A stretch of 64,000 bases of DNA from Geoalkalibacter subterraneus. GTDB lineage: Bacteria > Desulfobacterota > Desulfuromonadia > Desulfuromonadales > Geoalkalibacteraceae. The translations under genes and the position numbers were made by a program. Numbering within the stretch: the stretch's first letter is position 1; each line of letters begins with the position of its first letter. The stretch is taken from positions 2,480,001-2,544,000 of the forward strand of contig NZ_CP010311.1 of NCBI RefSeq assembly GCF_000827125.1. The letters run 5' to 3'. The notes beneath the pieces were generated by a model. The model did no database searches and was not told the DNA's origin. It worked only from the letters and a program-made list of their open reading frames with translations. Below are positions 53,336-61,721 of the stretch, in pieces.

Positions 53336-54381
53336 AATGCCTCCACCTTGATGTCGATCCCCTGCAGATGATCGCCCGTTTCGACCTTGAGCGCCTCACC
53401 ATCCGCTCCCACGTAATCACCCATCAGTTCACCTGAAACGGGCTCGCCGCCGATGTTGCTGCGCGCACGCAGATAATAGCGTCCAGGCTCGGGGAACGAG
53501 AGCACATAGGCGCCATCGGCATCGGTGGGCTGGGATACGAACAATGGACGATCGAGCATGCGCGGGTTGTCATAGAGAAGCACCCGCAACCCCGCAACAG
53601 GCCGCCCTTGCTGGTCGACAACCCGACCGGAGAGGCTGATGTCGCCGAAGAGATGATCTGCCTGCTCGACCACCTTGTCCGGCACTTCCTGCAGAGAAAT
53701 GGCCGCTCTTTGAACCTGACCGGTTTCGACCCGCAGGGGGTTGTCATTCCAATAGCCGATAAAATCCCCGGCACGCAGCGGCCCCACCATGGAGCCGTCC
53801 CGGCGCAGTCGCGCCACCAGGTAATAGGTTCCGACCGGCAGATGAGCCTCGAACATTCCTTCGTCATCCGTTGGCCCAAGCACGGCAAACCCCATCCCCT
53901 TGAACCCGCGGGAGGGGTCGAGGTAGACATGAATCATCGTCCCCGCCACGGGCTTGCCGCGATGGACGACACGGCCAAGAATCCCCTGTGAAATCTCCGG
54001 CAGCAGGTCAAACCCGCCGGACGAAATCCCTTTCACACCAAAGGTAACTCCGGCGAGACCTGCAGAGGACACGCGCACCGGGTTGCGCCCATAGTAACCG
54101 AAACGCCCCTCCCCACGCGCCAGCAGATAATAATCTCCGCCCTGCGGCAGGGTGAGTGTGAAGTGTCCCTGTTCATCCGTGGGTGCGCTGCGATGGGGGG
54201 CTTCGCCGGCCAGGGCCAGAGAGCCCGCGGGCCAGGCCTCGACGTGCATCCCGGAAACCGGCAGCCGCTTATCATCGGCCACCTTGCCCGAGAGTTCCAC
54301 AGAGGAAGCCGCGCCGGATTGCGGTACGCAAAACGAAAAAGCGAAACAGATCAGGGCGAGAAAAACGGGAATTGAAGGCAT
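53329..54381 (-). CDS. Exported protein with tandem carboxypeptidase-regulatory-like domains
   Basis: 350 residues with a signal peptide (VFLALICFAFSFCVPQSGA). Three beta-sandwich repeats are visible: SGKVADDKRLPVSGMHVEAW ... TDEQGHFTLTLPQGGDYYLLARG; GRVVHRGKPVAGTMIHVYLD ... TDDEGMFEAHLPVGTYYLVARL; and GRVVDQQGRPVAGLRVLLYD ... TDADGAYVLSFPEPGRYYLRAR. Each has the GxV...PVxG / DxxGxY...PxGxYYL pattern of CarboxypepD_reg/CnaB-like modules. Such modules bind proteins or carbohydrate. It lies between the permease and the propeller lipoprotein and probably forms an envelope complex with them. Confidence 0.83.
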   Translation of the reverse strand: MPSIPVFLALICFAFSFCVPQSGAASSVELSGKVADDKRLPVSGMHVEAWPAGSLALAGEAPHRSAPTDEQGHFTLTLPQGGDYYLLARGEGRFGYYGRNPVRVSSAGLAGVTFGVKGISSGGFDLLPEISQGILGRVVHRGKPVAGTMIHVYLDPSRGFKGMGFAVLGPTDDEGMFEAHLPVGTYYLVARLRRDGSMVGPLRAGDFIGYWNDNPLRVETGQVQRAAISLQEVPDKVVEQADHLFGDISLSGRVVDQQGRPVAGLRVLLYDNPRMLDRPLFVSQPTDADGAYVLSFPEPGRYYLRARSNIGGEPVSGELMGDYVGADGEALKVETGDHLQGIDIKVEALW

Positions 54382-54476
54382 CAGGCAAATACTCCCGGGA
54401 TGTGGCAGAAAATCGTCAACTCGACCGTTGCGGGCGACAGACCCCGGTCAGGCAACCAACAAGGTCGAACCAGCGA

Positions 54477-55433
54477 TCAGAGGGTCAGCTGATAAATCCA
54501 GCCCACTCCGATTGACGCGCACAGGCCGACCGCCAGAAAGACTCCAACCACGCGGCGATGAAACATCCCCCACAGGGCAATGATCGCAGGCAGGCTGGTG
54601 ACCGGGCCGGCAAGCAGCAGAGTCAGCGCCGCCCCCGGATCGATGCCGCGCTCGATGAGTCCGGCCAGGATCGGGATGAGGGGGATCTGATTGCTTGGCA
54701 GCGGCAGGCCGATCAGGGATGCGGCCACCAGGGACTGAATGCCGGGCTGTCCCACCAGTACGGTGATCCAGGAGATCGGCACAAAGGTCACCAGCAGCGC
54801 CTCCAGCACTATCGCCAGCAGCAGAAACTTCCCGGTGAACAAGGCCGCATCGACGGTGCGGTCAAAAATAAACCGGGCCCGGTTCGCACGAGGCTCAACC
54901 GTCATGGTTTTAAGCTTGATCCCATGGGCCTTTCCCACTTCATGGGCGCTGGCCAGCGTGCCATCCTCCCGGTAGACGGGCTTGAGCCGCACCAGGTCGC
55001 TGTTGAGCCAGCCGCGACTCTCCAGCATCAGCGTAACGGCTCCGGCACACAGGCCGAGCACGCCGGAACCGATGATTTTCCAGGTCGCCAGATCGCTGCC
55101 CAGCCCGCGCCAGGTCAGCAGCAGCGCATCGGGCCCCATGGTCGGAGAGGTTGCCAGCAAGGCCATCAGCGGCGGCAGCGGTGTCCCCATCAGCGCCAGA
55201 GAAATCACCACGGGCAGAATGCCGCAGGCGCACAGCGGAGAGACCATGCCGACCGCAATGGCGATCAGGATCCCCCAGAATCCGCTGCGGTTGACCGCAT
55301 GGCGGATTTTGAGATCGAGTTTGTACCCCTTGATGATGCCGACCAGCAGGCAGGCCAGCAGAAAAAACCACCACATGCGGCGGATTTCTTCGTCGATTAC
55401 CGACAGAAATTGGGTCAGGGCTGAATCAGGCAC
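54477..55433 (-). CDS. ArsP/DUF318-type permease
   Basis: 318 residues, about eight hydrophobic segments. GMVSPLCACGILPVVISLALMG and LLATSPTMGPDALLLTW are the characteristic permease motifs; the CAC cysteines are thought to bind the substrate in As- or metal-exporting relatives. A central hydrophilic loop (VRLKPVYREDGTLASAHEVGKAHGIK) separates two halves, and LPLPSNQIPLIPILAG is in the second. The substrate (arsenical, metal or metalloid) cannot be decided. It is 38 bp downstream of the AAA gene on the same strand. Confidence 0.83.
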   Translation of the reverse strand: MPDSALTQFLSVIDEEIRRMWWFFLLACLLVGIIKGYKLDLKIRHAVNRSGFWGILIAIAVGMVSPLCACGILPVVISLALMGTPLPPLMALLATSPTMGPDALLLTWRGLGSDLATWKIIGSGVLGLCAGAVTLMLESRGWLNSDLVRLKPVYREDGTLASAHEVGKAHGIKLKTMTVEPRANRARFIFDRTVDAALFTGKFLLLAIVLEALLVTFVPISWITVLVGQPGIQSLVAASLIGLPLPSNQIPLIPILAGLIERGIDPGAALTLLLAGPVTSLPAIIALWGMFHRRVVGVFLAVGLCASIGVGWIYQLTL

Positions 55434-55471
55434 GGTCGATCTCGCATCCGGGGGCAGAGGTCGGGGTAAGG

Positions 55472-56353
55472 TCAGAATTCATAGTGATGGGGACAGTCCA
55501 TCGTGCGGATTCGGTGATACTTCTCCGTCATGTCGGGGGTCAGAAAAGGGCGGATCTCTTCCAGGGCTTTCGTGAAATGAGCCATGGTCACAATGCGGGC
55601 GTCTTCCTTGATGGCATTGACTGTCGCACGCTTGCACAGGCTTTCGATATCCCATCCGACATAGCCTTCAGCCGCCTCGGCCAGGGCGCGCCGGTCGACG
55701 TCATCCGCCAGATTGGGCATGCGCTTCAGATAGATTTCAAGCATCCCCTCGCGATCATCCGCAGTCGGCGGAGGGACAAACACCTTGCGGTTAAAGCGCT
55801 TTTTCTCCTTGATCAGCGCCTGATCCACCGTATCGATGCGATAGCAGGACCCCATCAGCGCAACATTGGCCACACTGTTAATGCGGTCGACCTGTTCGAT
55901 AAAGAGCCGCGACAGGTCCTTGTCGGCAAAGGTCGGCGGAATCGCCCGAAAGTTTCCCGGCCCCCACTCGTAATCACAGCCCGCACGGGGGGCAAGCCAC
56001 TCGCAATCCGAGACAAACAGCACGCAGGGCGCTTCGTGCACGGCGCAGTCAAAAGCCTCCACCAGCTCTCCGCCCTTACCCAGCATCTCCTGCCCGGAGA
56101 TATAGACGAAGGACACTCCCGCCTCGCGCGCGCAAGCCTCGGCCAGCATGGTAATGCCGGTCCCCAGAGGGCCCCACATCATCACTCCGGCGGGCAGACC
56201 GAGATTGTGCAGAGAGATCAATCCCGGCTTCATCAGCGGCAGGCAGACCATTTCGCGCAGAGTCTGCTTGACTTCCGAATATCCGCCGATATCGTCCCAC
56301 TCCAGAAGGGGATCACGAACTTCATAAAAGATATTGCTCAGTTTGCGATGCAT
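55472..56353 (-). CDS. AAA-family protein with degenerate Walker motifs (pseudo-ATPase)
   Basis: About 293 residues. The architecture is that of a Cdc48/FtsH-type AAA module: WDDIGGYSEVKQTLREMVCLPL, a P-loop, VDRINSVANVALMGSCYRIDTVDQALIKEKKRFNRKVFVPPP (quoted in pieces) and the sensor-2 helical domain (YVGWDIESLCKRATVNAIKEDARIV). But the P-loop reads GPLGTGIT, with Ile where the Lys is needed, and Walker B reads LFVSDCEW instead of DE. ATP hydrolysis is therefore unlikely. I chose the ATG at 56353; a TTG five codons earlier is possible. It starts the permease operon, with the 56510 gene 157 bp upstream. Confidence 0.82.
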   Translation of the reverse strand: MHRKLSNIFYEVRDPLLEWDDIGGYSEVKQTLREMVCLPLMKPGLISLHNLGLPAGVMMWGPLGTGITMLAEACAREAGVSFVYISGQEMLGKGGELVEAFDCAVHEAPCVLFVSDCEWLAPRAGCDYEWGPGNFRAIPPTFADKDLSRLFIEQVDRINSVANVALMGSCYRIDTVDQALIKEKKRFNRKVFVPPPTADDREGMLEIYLKRMPNLADDVDRRALAEAAEGYVGWDIESLCKRATVNAIKEDARIVTMAHFTKALEEIRPFLTPDMTEKYHRIRTMDCPHHYEF

Positions 56354-56509
56354 GGCGTTTGCAACCAATCCTTTCGCTTGAGATGGCTTGGATAAAAACA
56401 GTAAAAGGGAATCGACGCCTTCAAGACGCCTTCAACGAAGGCGCCGACCATAGATACGCTGCGTGGAGACCGTCGGCAACAACAGTCACAGTCAGCAACT
56501 TACATGCCA

Positions 56510-56830
56510 TCAAAGGTCATTCAATAACCGATAAATCTGCTGCTCAAGCTCCCAGACTTCAGCCGCCCGGTCAGGTTCTCCTCCTTCGTCAAGCAGCAGC
56601 CGCGCACGATCAAGCACGAAATGGCTTTTAAGCAGTATGGGGGTGAGCTTCTCCTCCAGGCGGATGCGGGGAATCTCTCCCACGGCCTCGTCAAAAGGCG
56701 CCAACTCGCCGAGAGCTTTTTCGAACAACTGCGGCACGCGCTCTGTTTCCGCGGAGCCTTCGCCCTGAAAGCCCTGCGAAAAGGCCAGAATATCCTGATA
56801 CAATTTGCGATATCGCTCGGAAATCGTCAT
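56510..56830 (-). CDS. Small helical protein of unknown function
   Basis: 106 residues. RYRKLYQDILAFSQGFQGEG, KALGELAPFDEAVGEIPRI and WELEQQIYRLLNDL suggest an all-helical soluble protein without cysteines, signal or membrane segment. I do not recognise it. It precedes the AAA gene by 157 bp on the same strand; an inverted GACGCCTTC/GAAGGCG hairpin (about 56414-56444) lies between, so it may be cotranscribed or partly terminated there. Confidence 0.62.
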   Translation of the reverse strand: MTISERYRKLYQDILAFSQGFQGEGSAETERVPQLFEKALGELAPFDEAVGEIPRIRLEEKLTPILLKSHFVLDRARLLLDEGGEPDRAAEVWELEQQIYRLLNDL

Positions 56831-56992
56831 CGTCTTTATCCTTCCGTGCCTCTGAGTTCGACAATTAAGTGTTCAAGACAAAACAAACGGATTTGGCGTA
56901 ATTTTTCATGATAGAGAACAACCCCCTCAGGTGACAATGAAAAACGCGATTGAAGTAATCTCTGACAACCATGTGTCATCGTCAAAAAATAT

Positions 56993-58048
56993 CCTGATTA
57001 GCACTGATCTTCCGCTAAGCGAAGCCAGCGCTCGGACCGTTTGCCTGTGTTGACTGCCGCGAAGGTCATACGCGTGAGCAAAGTTGCAAGATTGAAGCGG
57101 CGGTTGAATCGGTACTGATACTCACCGAGATAACGGTGAGCATATTTCTCGAAGTCGAACGCATGGTACGTCCCGTTAATCGCATTCTTGAGGTTGCCCA
57201 AAATGGTATTGACCCAGGAAAAGCACTCCATATCCGTGCTCTTTCGGCCTGGCCCGACAATTTCACGTTGTTGAGTGCAGCCAGACTCGGTAATCGACCT
57301 GAAGCACCAAAGGCCGTCAGAGACCACGGTCGTTGCCGGAACCAGTGAGCGATCAGCCCAGGTTTTGATCTCAGCACGGCTGAACGCTTTGACCCTGGAG
57401 AAAACAACATACAAGGGATGATGCTTCTCGTTTGTCTGACCAGCGGCAATAAAGGGGACTTTGTTCTCGGACCCACGGTCGGCCTTGCCGCCCGAATTTT
57501 CGCCTCCAAGGTAGGCGTCATCCATTTCGACACGGCCGCAGAGCCGGATGGTGCTTTCGCCCTCATACATGACCTGCATGAGCTTGTGCTTCATGCGCCA
57601 GGAGGCCGGATAACTCAGGCCAACAAGGCGCCGCAGTTCCAGGATCGAGACGTTGTTTTTGGTCTGGCTGAGAAAATACATCGCTTGGAACCATTTGGTC
57701 AGTGGCAACTTTGTCGAATGAAAAATCGTGGCTGCGGTCAGTGTTGTCTGAGTTCGACAAACGCGACACTGGAAGACTTTCACGCGACCACGCCGAGACG
57801 AAGAATGCTGCTGCTCTTGGCACTTCGGGCACTGAAAGCCTCGGGGCCAACGAGCTTCTTCAACAATCGCCTCACACTGGGGCTCAGTGCCATAATCGGC
57901 AAGGAACTGGTTCAGACTCATCCCGGCTTGAAACTGGATTCGATTCATTTTCACGGCATGCCTCCTTGAGGGAAATGCCATGAATTTAATGCCCCGCCGT
58001 GTCACAATATGTCAATCTGTGGCCGGCAGAAGATTCGTGCTAATCAGG
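56993..58048 (-). mobile_element. IS1595-family insertion sequence (about 1.06 kb)
   Basis: The left end cctgattagcactgatcttc and the complement of the right end, cctgattagcacgaatcttc, form terminal inverted repeats of about 20 bp with two mismatches. They enclose one transposase gene on the minus strand whose stop lies inside the left repeat. No 8-bp target duplication is visible; the flanks are both AT runs (aaaaatat on the left, tttatttt on the right). It separates the unassigned operon from the phosphonate operon. Confidence 0.82.
56998..57948 (-). CDS. IS1595-family (ISXO2-like) transposase
   Basis: 316 residues from the ATG at 57948. A zinc ribbon (CPKCQEQQHSSSRRGRVKVFQCRVCRTQTT, two CxxC) is followed by the DDE-type core: VEMDDAYLGGENSGGKADRG (the first Asp), VVSDGLWCF (the second) and FSWVNTILGNLKNAINGTYH, where Asn/Lys substitute for the usual Glu in this family. 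The C-terminus has YLGEYQYRFNRRFNLATLL. No frameshift is seen, so it may still be active. Confidence 0.92.
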   Translation of the reverse strand: MNRIQFQAGMSLNQFLADYGTEPQCEAIVEEARWPRGFQCPKCQEQQHSSSRRGRVKVFQCRVCRTQTTLTAATIFHSTKLPLTKWFQAMYFLSQTKNNVSILELRRLVGLSYPASWRMKHKLMQVMYEGESTIRLCGRVEMDDAYLGGENSGGKADRGSENKVPFIAAGQTNEKHHPLYVVFSRVKAFSRAEIKTWADRSLVPATTVVSDGLWCFRSITESGCTQQREIVGPGRKSTDMECFSWVNTILGNLKNAINGTYHAFDFEKYAHRYLGEYQYRFNRRFNLATLLTRMTFAAVNTGKRSERWLRLAEDQC

Positions 58049-58192
58049 TTTATTTTTAAGCGCCATTTCAAAAATTTTCCTCTTACCAAGTTGCCGGAAA
58101 AATATTTTCTCGCCTCATGCAAATCTCATATTTATAAAATTTGAATCTAACATCCCGTCTCTATCTTTGGCCTCAGCAAAGGAGATGTCTAG
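58049..58192. other. Upstream region of the phosphonate operon
   Basis: About 140 bp, AT-rich, between the IS element and phnF, expected to hold the phn promoter. A Pho box was not recognised. The IS element stands only 145 bp from phnF and may have removed older upstream control sequence. Confidence 0.45.
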
Positions 58193-58194
58193 AT
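58186..58194 (+). promoter_or_regulatory. Candidate PhnF half-operator over the phnF start
   Basis: TGTCTAGAT at the phnF start codon is identical to the first nine bases of the palindrome before phnG (61722-61739). A GntR/UTRA repressor binding here would autoregulate phnF. Only a half-site is clear; the rest (GTCTG) is a direct repeat. Inference. Confidence 0.4.
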
Positions 58195-58924
58195 GTCTGT
58201 ATATCAAATTGAAAAAGGCGCGGGCTGCCAGCCTGCCTATCGCCAGATCAGCGAAAAGCTGACGAAAGAGGTTCAAAGCCTATATCAGCCGGGCGATCTG
58301 TTGCCGCCCGAAAATGCACTGGCGTCGCTGTTTGGGGTCAACCGGCACACACTCCGCAAAGCGGTCGATGAACTGGTAATCGACGGGCTGGTACAGCGTC
58401 AACATGGCAAGGGGATCTATGTCCTCGATACTGCGATTAAGTATTCCATCGGCTCACGAACCAGGTTCACCGAAGCGCTTGAGGCTCAAGGATATTCTAC
58501 CGAAAGCCAGGTGCTGGATAAAAAGGTCATCTCCGCCAGGGGGAAAGTCGCGAAACGGCTTGGAATTGCCGAAGGAGAGCAGGTGATCTATATCGAAAGC
58601 CTGCGTAAGGTTGAAGGCAGGCCATTCTGCCTGATCTCTCACTATCTGCCGCTTGCCATCTGCCCTGAGCTGATCGAGAACTACGACAGCGGTTCGTTAC
58701 ATAAATTTCTGGAAAAATCCTGCGCCATAAACCTCACCCGTCAGGAAAGTCTGGTGAGCACGACTCTGCCTGATGCTGACGAAGGGAAGAAGCTGCAGAT
58801 GCCTCTGCGGATACCGATCCTGAAAGTCAAAAGTATCAACATCGATACCAAGACCCAAATACCTGTCGAATATGCGGTGACGCGGTTTCGTGGTGATTCC
58901 GCAGAACTGAGCTTTAAACCGTAA
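58193..58924 (+). CDS. phnF: Phosphonate operon regulator PhnF (GntR family, UTRA domain)
   Basis: 243 residues. The winged helix shows QISEKLTKEVQSLYQPGDLLPPENALASLFGVNRHTLRKAVDELVIDGLVQRQHGKGIYV (key parts: LPPENALASLFGVNRHTLRKA), followed by a UTRA effector-binding domain (RTRFTEALEAQGYSTESQVLDK and FCLISHYLPLAICP). It likely represses the phn genes and responds to phosphate state or a phosphonate intermediate. GGAG lies 8 bp before the ATG. It heads the operon; phnD follows after 23 bp. Confidence 0.92.
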   Translation: MSVYQIEKGAGCQPAYRQISEKLTKEVQSLYQPGDLLPPENALASLFGVNRHTLRKAVDELVIDGLVQRQHGKGIYVLDTAIKYSIGSRTRFTEALEAQGYSTESQVLDKKVISARGKVAKRLGIAEGEQVIYIESLRKVEGRPFCLISHYLPLAICPELIENYDSGSLHKFLEKSCAINLTRQESLVSTTLPDADEGKKLQMPLRIPILKVKSINIDTKTQIPVEYAVTRFRGDSAELSFKP

Positions 58925-58947
58925 AAAATCGAATTGGAGAAAAGAAG

Positions 58948-59868
58948 ATGAAAGCGAGAGCCCTTATCGGCCTTGTCCTGTTGATTTCCTGCCTCGCTGG
59001 AGGGGTATTTGCCGCTAACCTTCCAGATGGGTCTAAACAACGGCCCTTGCGCGTACTCATGGTGCCTGCTGATACCGGCACAAATGACATTACCCAGGAC
59101 TATGCACCGGTTTTTAACGGTATCACTAAAAATTACGGAATCCACTTTGACCTCAAGGCGGGCAACAGCTATGCGGCTGTCGTCGAAGGGATGTGTAACG
59201 ATCAGGTCGATATCGCCTGGTTTGGCGCATCGACCTATGGGCTAGCCAACGAAAAATGCGGTGTTGAACTGCTGGCCGTTGATGTCACCCAGGGGGATTC
59301 GTCCTACTATTCAGGGGTCTTTACCCGCAAGGGGAATGACATCAAGTCGCTTGCCGATCTGAAGGGAAAAAGCATGGCCTTTGGCAGTCCCAATTCAACC
59401 TCATCCTTTAACTTCCCGGTTGCAATGTTGCTCGCCGGGGGAGTTGATCCAACAACTGATCTGAGCAAAATCATCATTGCCGGCTCCCACTCTGCTTCAA
59501 TCGCTGCTCTTGCCGAAGGCAAAGTTGACGCTGCTGCAGCCTCTTACAATTCCTTCGAAAAAGCCGTCAAAAATGGCGCCATCGATCCGGGGAAATTTGC
59601 TCCTCTCGCCAAGTCACAACCGATTCCCAACCCGCCTCTGGCCATGAATAAGGGGCTGGACAGCGAACTGAAGAAGAAGCTGCGTAAAGCCTTCAGTGAG
59701 ATTCACACCAAGATTGATCCCTCAAAAATTCGTGGTTACGGAGGGAAAAAAGTCGACCGCTACGATGCTGACTTTGACGAGCAGAAAATTATCGCCGCTC
59801 TTTCCAAGCTGAGTGCCGTGACCAAGCAGGTCAAGGAAAGCATGCTTGACAAGGCAGGAACGCGTTAA
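58948..59868 (+). CDS. phnD: Phosphonate ABC transporter substrate-binding protein
   Basis: 306 residues with a signal peptide (MKARALIGLVLLISCLAGGVFA). LRVLMVPADTGTNDITQDYAPVF, VDIAWFGASTYGLANEKCGVELLAV, YYSGVFTRKGNDIKSLADLKGKSMAFGSPNSTS (quoted in part) and IAALAEGKVDAAAASYNSF match PhnD. It captures phosphonates in the periplasm for PhnCE. Ribosome site TTGGAGAAAAGA. A hairpin follows in the gap before phnC, a usual feature where the binding protein is made in excess. Confidence 0.95.
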   Translation: MKARALIGLVLLISCLAGGVFAANLPDGSKQRPLRVLMVPADTGTNDITQDYAPVFNGITKNYGIHFDLKAGNSYAAVVEGMCNDQVDIAWFGASTYGLANEKCGVELLAVDVTQGDSSYYSGVFTRKGNDIKSLADLKGKSMAFGSPNSTSSFNFPVAMLLAGGVDPTTDLSKIIIAGSHSASIAALAEGKVDAAAASYNSFEKAVKNGAIDPGKFAPLAKSQPIPNPPLAMNKGLDSELKKKLRKAFSEIHTKIDPSKIRGYGGKKVDRYDADFDEQKIIAALSKLSAVTKQVKESMLDKAGTR

Positions 59869-59886
59869 AGGCAAATATAAAGGGGT

Positions 59887-59910
59887 GGTGGAGAGACATT
59901 TCTCTCCATC
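59887..59910 (+). repeat. Intercistronic hairpin between phnD and phnC
   Basis: ggtggagaga-catt-tctctccatc forms a 10-bp stem (one G-T) with a 4-nt loop, 19 bp after the phnD stop. It has no T run, so it is more likely to stabilise the phnD message than to terminate. Confidence 0.6.
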
Positions 59911-59932
59911 GCCGCGACAAAAGGAGTTTGAA

Positions 59933-60700
59933 ATGTTACGTTTTGAATCTGTAAACCGCACTTACGCCGATGGAACCCGAGCGATTAAAGACGTCTCGCT
60001 GCACATTAAAAAAGGCGAGTTTTGCGTATTGCTGGGGCCTTCCGGCGCGGGAAAATCAACGTTGATGAATATGGTTAACGGAATGGTCGAGCCATCAAGC
60101 GGCCATGTTCATATCGGCGATTTGGAACTCAACAGGAAAAACCGGGTCAAGATTCAGCGCCGAATCGGCATGATTCACCAGCAACTGCACCTGGTTCCTC
60201 GGCTGTCCGTTTTACACAATGTCCTCGCGGGCCTGCTTCCGGACGTCAATTTCTGGCGCAGCCTGGTCAAGTCCTTTCCATTTAAAGACCAGCGGCGCGC
60301 GTTTCAACTGATGCAGGAAGTTGGTCTCGAAGAAAAGCATCTCAAGCGCAGAGCATCGGATCTTTCAGGAGGGCAACAACAACGGGTGGCGATTGCGCGT
60401 GCCTTTATTTCAAACCCGGAAGTTGTGCTCGCAGACGAACCTGTTGCCAGCCTCGATCCCGCCATGAGTCGCAGTGTGCTGAAAAGCTTGAAATCGGCAG
60501 CGCAAAGCCATGGCGCGACGGTGATATGCACCCTCCATCAGCTTGACTATGCCCTTGAGTTTGCCGACCGTATCGTCGCCTTGCGAGAAGGAGAAGTTTT
60601 TTTTGACGGTCACCCGAGTGACCTCGATCTGGCGACTCAGGATCAACTCTACGACATGACTCGCCCTGCACCGCCAAGACAGGAGAAGGTTGCAGCGTGA
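59933..60700 (+). CDS. phnC: Phosphonate ABC transporter ATP-binding protein
   Basis: 255 residues from the ATG at 59933, which follows AAAAGGAGTTTGA. Walker A is GPSGAGKST, the Q-loop region is RIGMIHQQLHLVPRLSVLHNVL, the signature LSGGQQQRVAIARAF and Walker B VVLADEPVASLD. It powers phosphonate import with PhnE and PhnD. Its stop overlaps phnE by 4 bp. The upstream frame extends to 59846 but overlaps phnD and has no ribosome site. Confidence 0.96.
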   Translation: MLRFESVNRTYADGTRAIKDVSLHIKKGEFCVLLGPSGAGKSTLMNMVNGMVEPSSGHVHIGDLELNRKNRVKIQRRIGMIHQQLHLVPRLSVLHNVLAGLLPDVNFWRSLVKSFPFKDQRRAFQLMQEVGLEEKHLKRRASDLSGGQQQRVAIARAFISNPEVVLADEPVASLDPAMSRSVLKSLKSAAQSHGATVICTLHQLDYALEFADRIVALREGEVFFDGHPSDLDLATQDQLYDMTRPAPPRQEKVAA

Positions 60701-61698
60701 ACTCGTCATCCGACCAGAGCAGGCCTTGGCAGCAGTGGGATTTTCACCGCGCAATAACCCCTAAAAATATCTTCATTGCGCTTGTCTTGTTTGTTCTTCT
60801 TTCGATTTCAGCTCACAACACCGAGATCGACATCGCTGTCGTCAAAACCTCAAAAGCGATTCTTTCGGCCATCGGAATTGGTGAATCTCAAGTTCTTGAT
60901 GGGGCCGTCCGTTTCGCCGGCAAGGCGTTTCCACTGCAGATTGCCCAGCGCACGGAAGTTTCGCGGGTGGAAGATTTCGACCCTGAGAATTTGCCGCTTT
61001 TTGCCTACGTCGAGTTCGCAGAAAACCGCGAATACGATGTCATGACCAACACCTGGTCATCTGAAACAGTCGAGTTTCTGGTCGAGCCGGTCGGATATCT
61101 CACCAAGGTCCTAAAGAAAATGTGGGAGACCGTTGAGATGGGGTTCTGGGGCACCATGATTTCCATCATGATCTCCTTGCCTCTAGGGATTGCCGCCAGC
61201 CGGAATTACGCACCCTTCAAGTGGGTCTATTCGCTCACGCGGGGAATATTGAGCTTTCACCGGTCTATGCCGGAACTGATCCTCGCCCTGTTTCTGGTAC
61301 TTATGTTTGGTTTTGGACCTATTGCGGGTGTTCTGGCGCTGGCGATTCACACCAGTGGAGTTTTGGGGAAATTTTTCGCTGACGAAATCGAAAATGCTCC
61401 TCCTGGTCCCCAGTTGGCTCTTGGCTCTTCAGGGGCCGGGCGCTTGAAGGTCCTTTACTACGCGGTCGTGCCGCATGTCCTGCCGGCCTGGATTGCATAC
61501 GTTCAGTACATTTTTGAACGCAATATCCGTACGGCGACCGTTCTCGGCATCGTCGGTGCCGGTGGCATCGGTATGGAGTTGAAAGGCCGCTGGGACCTGT
61601 TCGACTACGGCCATGTCGCAACGATTCTACTGATTATTTTTATAACCGTTGTTCTGCTGGAAGCGGTCTCGCAACGTATCCGCAAAAAGACGATATAG
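60697..61698 (+). CDS. phnE: Phosphonate ABC transporter permease
   Basis: 333 residues, longer than a typical PhnE of about 270. Helix 1 (NIFIALVLFVLLSIS) is followed by a non-membrane insert of about 90 residues (roughly 40-130, including VEDFDPENLPLFAYVEFAEN) before the conserved core: TMISIMISLPLGIAASRNYAP, RGILSFHRSMPELILALFLV and the EAA loop ADEIENAPPGPQLALGSSGAGRLKVLYYAVVP (shown in part). The insert is probably periplasmic. The start overlaps phnC (ATGA). Translationally coupled. Confidence 0.94.
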   Translation: MNSSSDQSRPWQQWDFHRAITPKNIFIALVLFVLLSISAHNTEIDIAVVKTSKAILSAIGIGESQVLDGAVRFAGKAFPLQIAQRTEVSRVEDFDPENLPLFAYVEFAENREYDVMTNTWSSETVEFLVEPVGYLTKVLKKMWETVEMGFWGTMISIMISLPLGIAASRNYAPFKWVYSLTRGILSFHRSMPELILALFLVLMFGFGPIAGVLALAIHTSGVLGKFFADEIENAPPGPQLALGSSGAGRLKVLYYAVVPHVLPAWIAYVQYIFERNIRTATVLGIVGAGGIGMELKGRWDLFDYGHVATILLIIFITVVLLEAVSQRIRKKTI

Positions 61699-61721
61699 GT
61701 CAAAAAAATTTCTACTGATGA

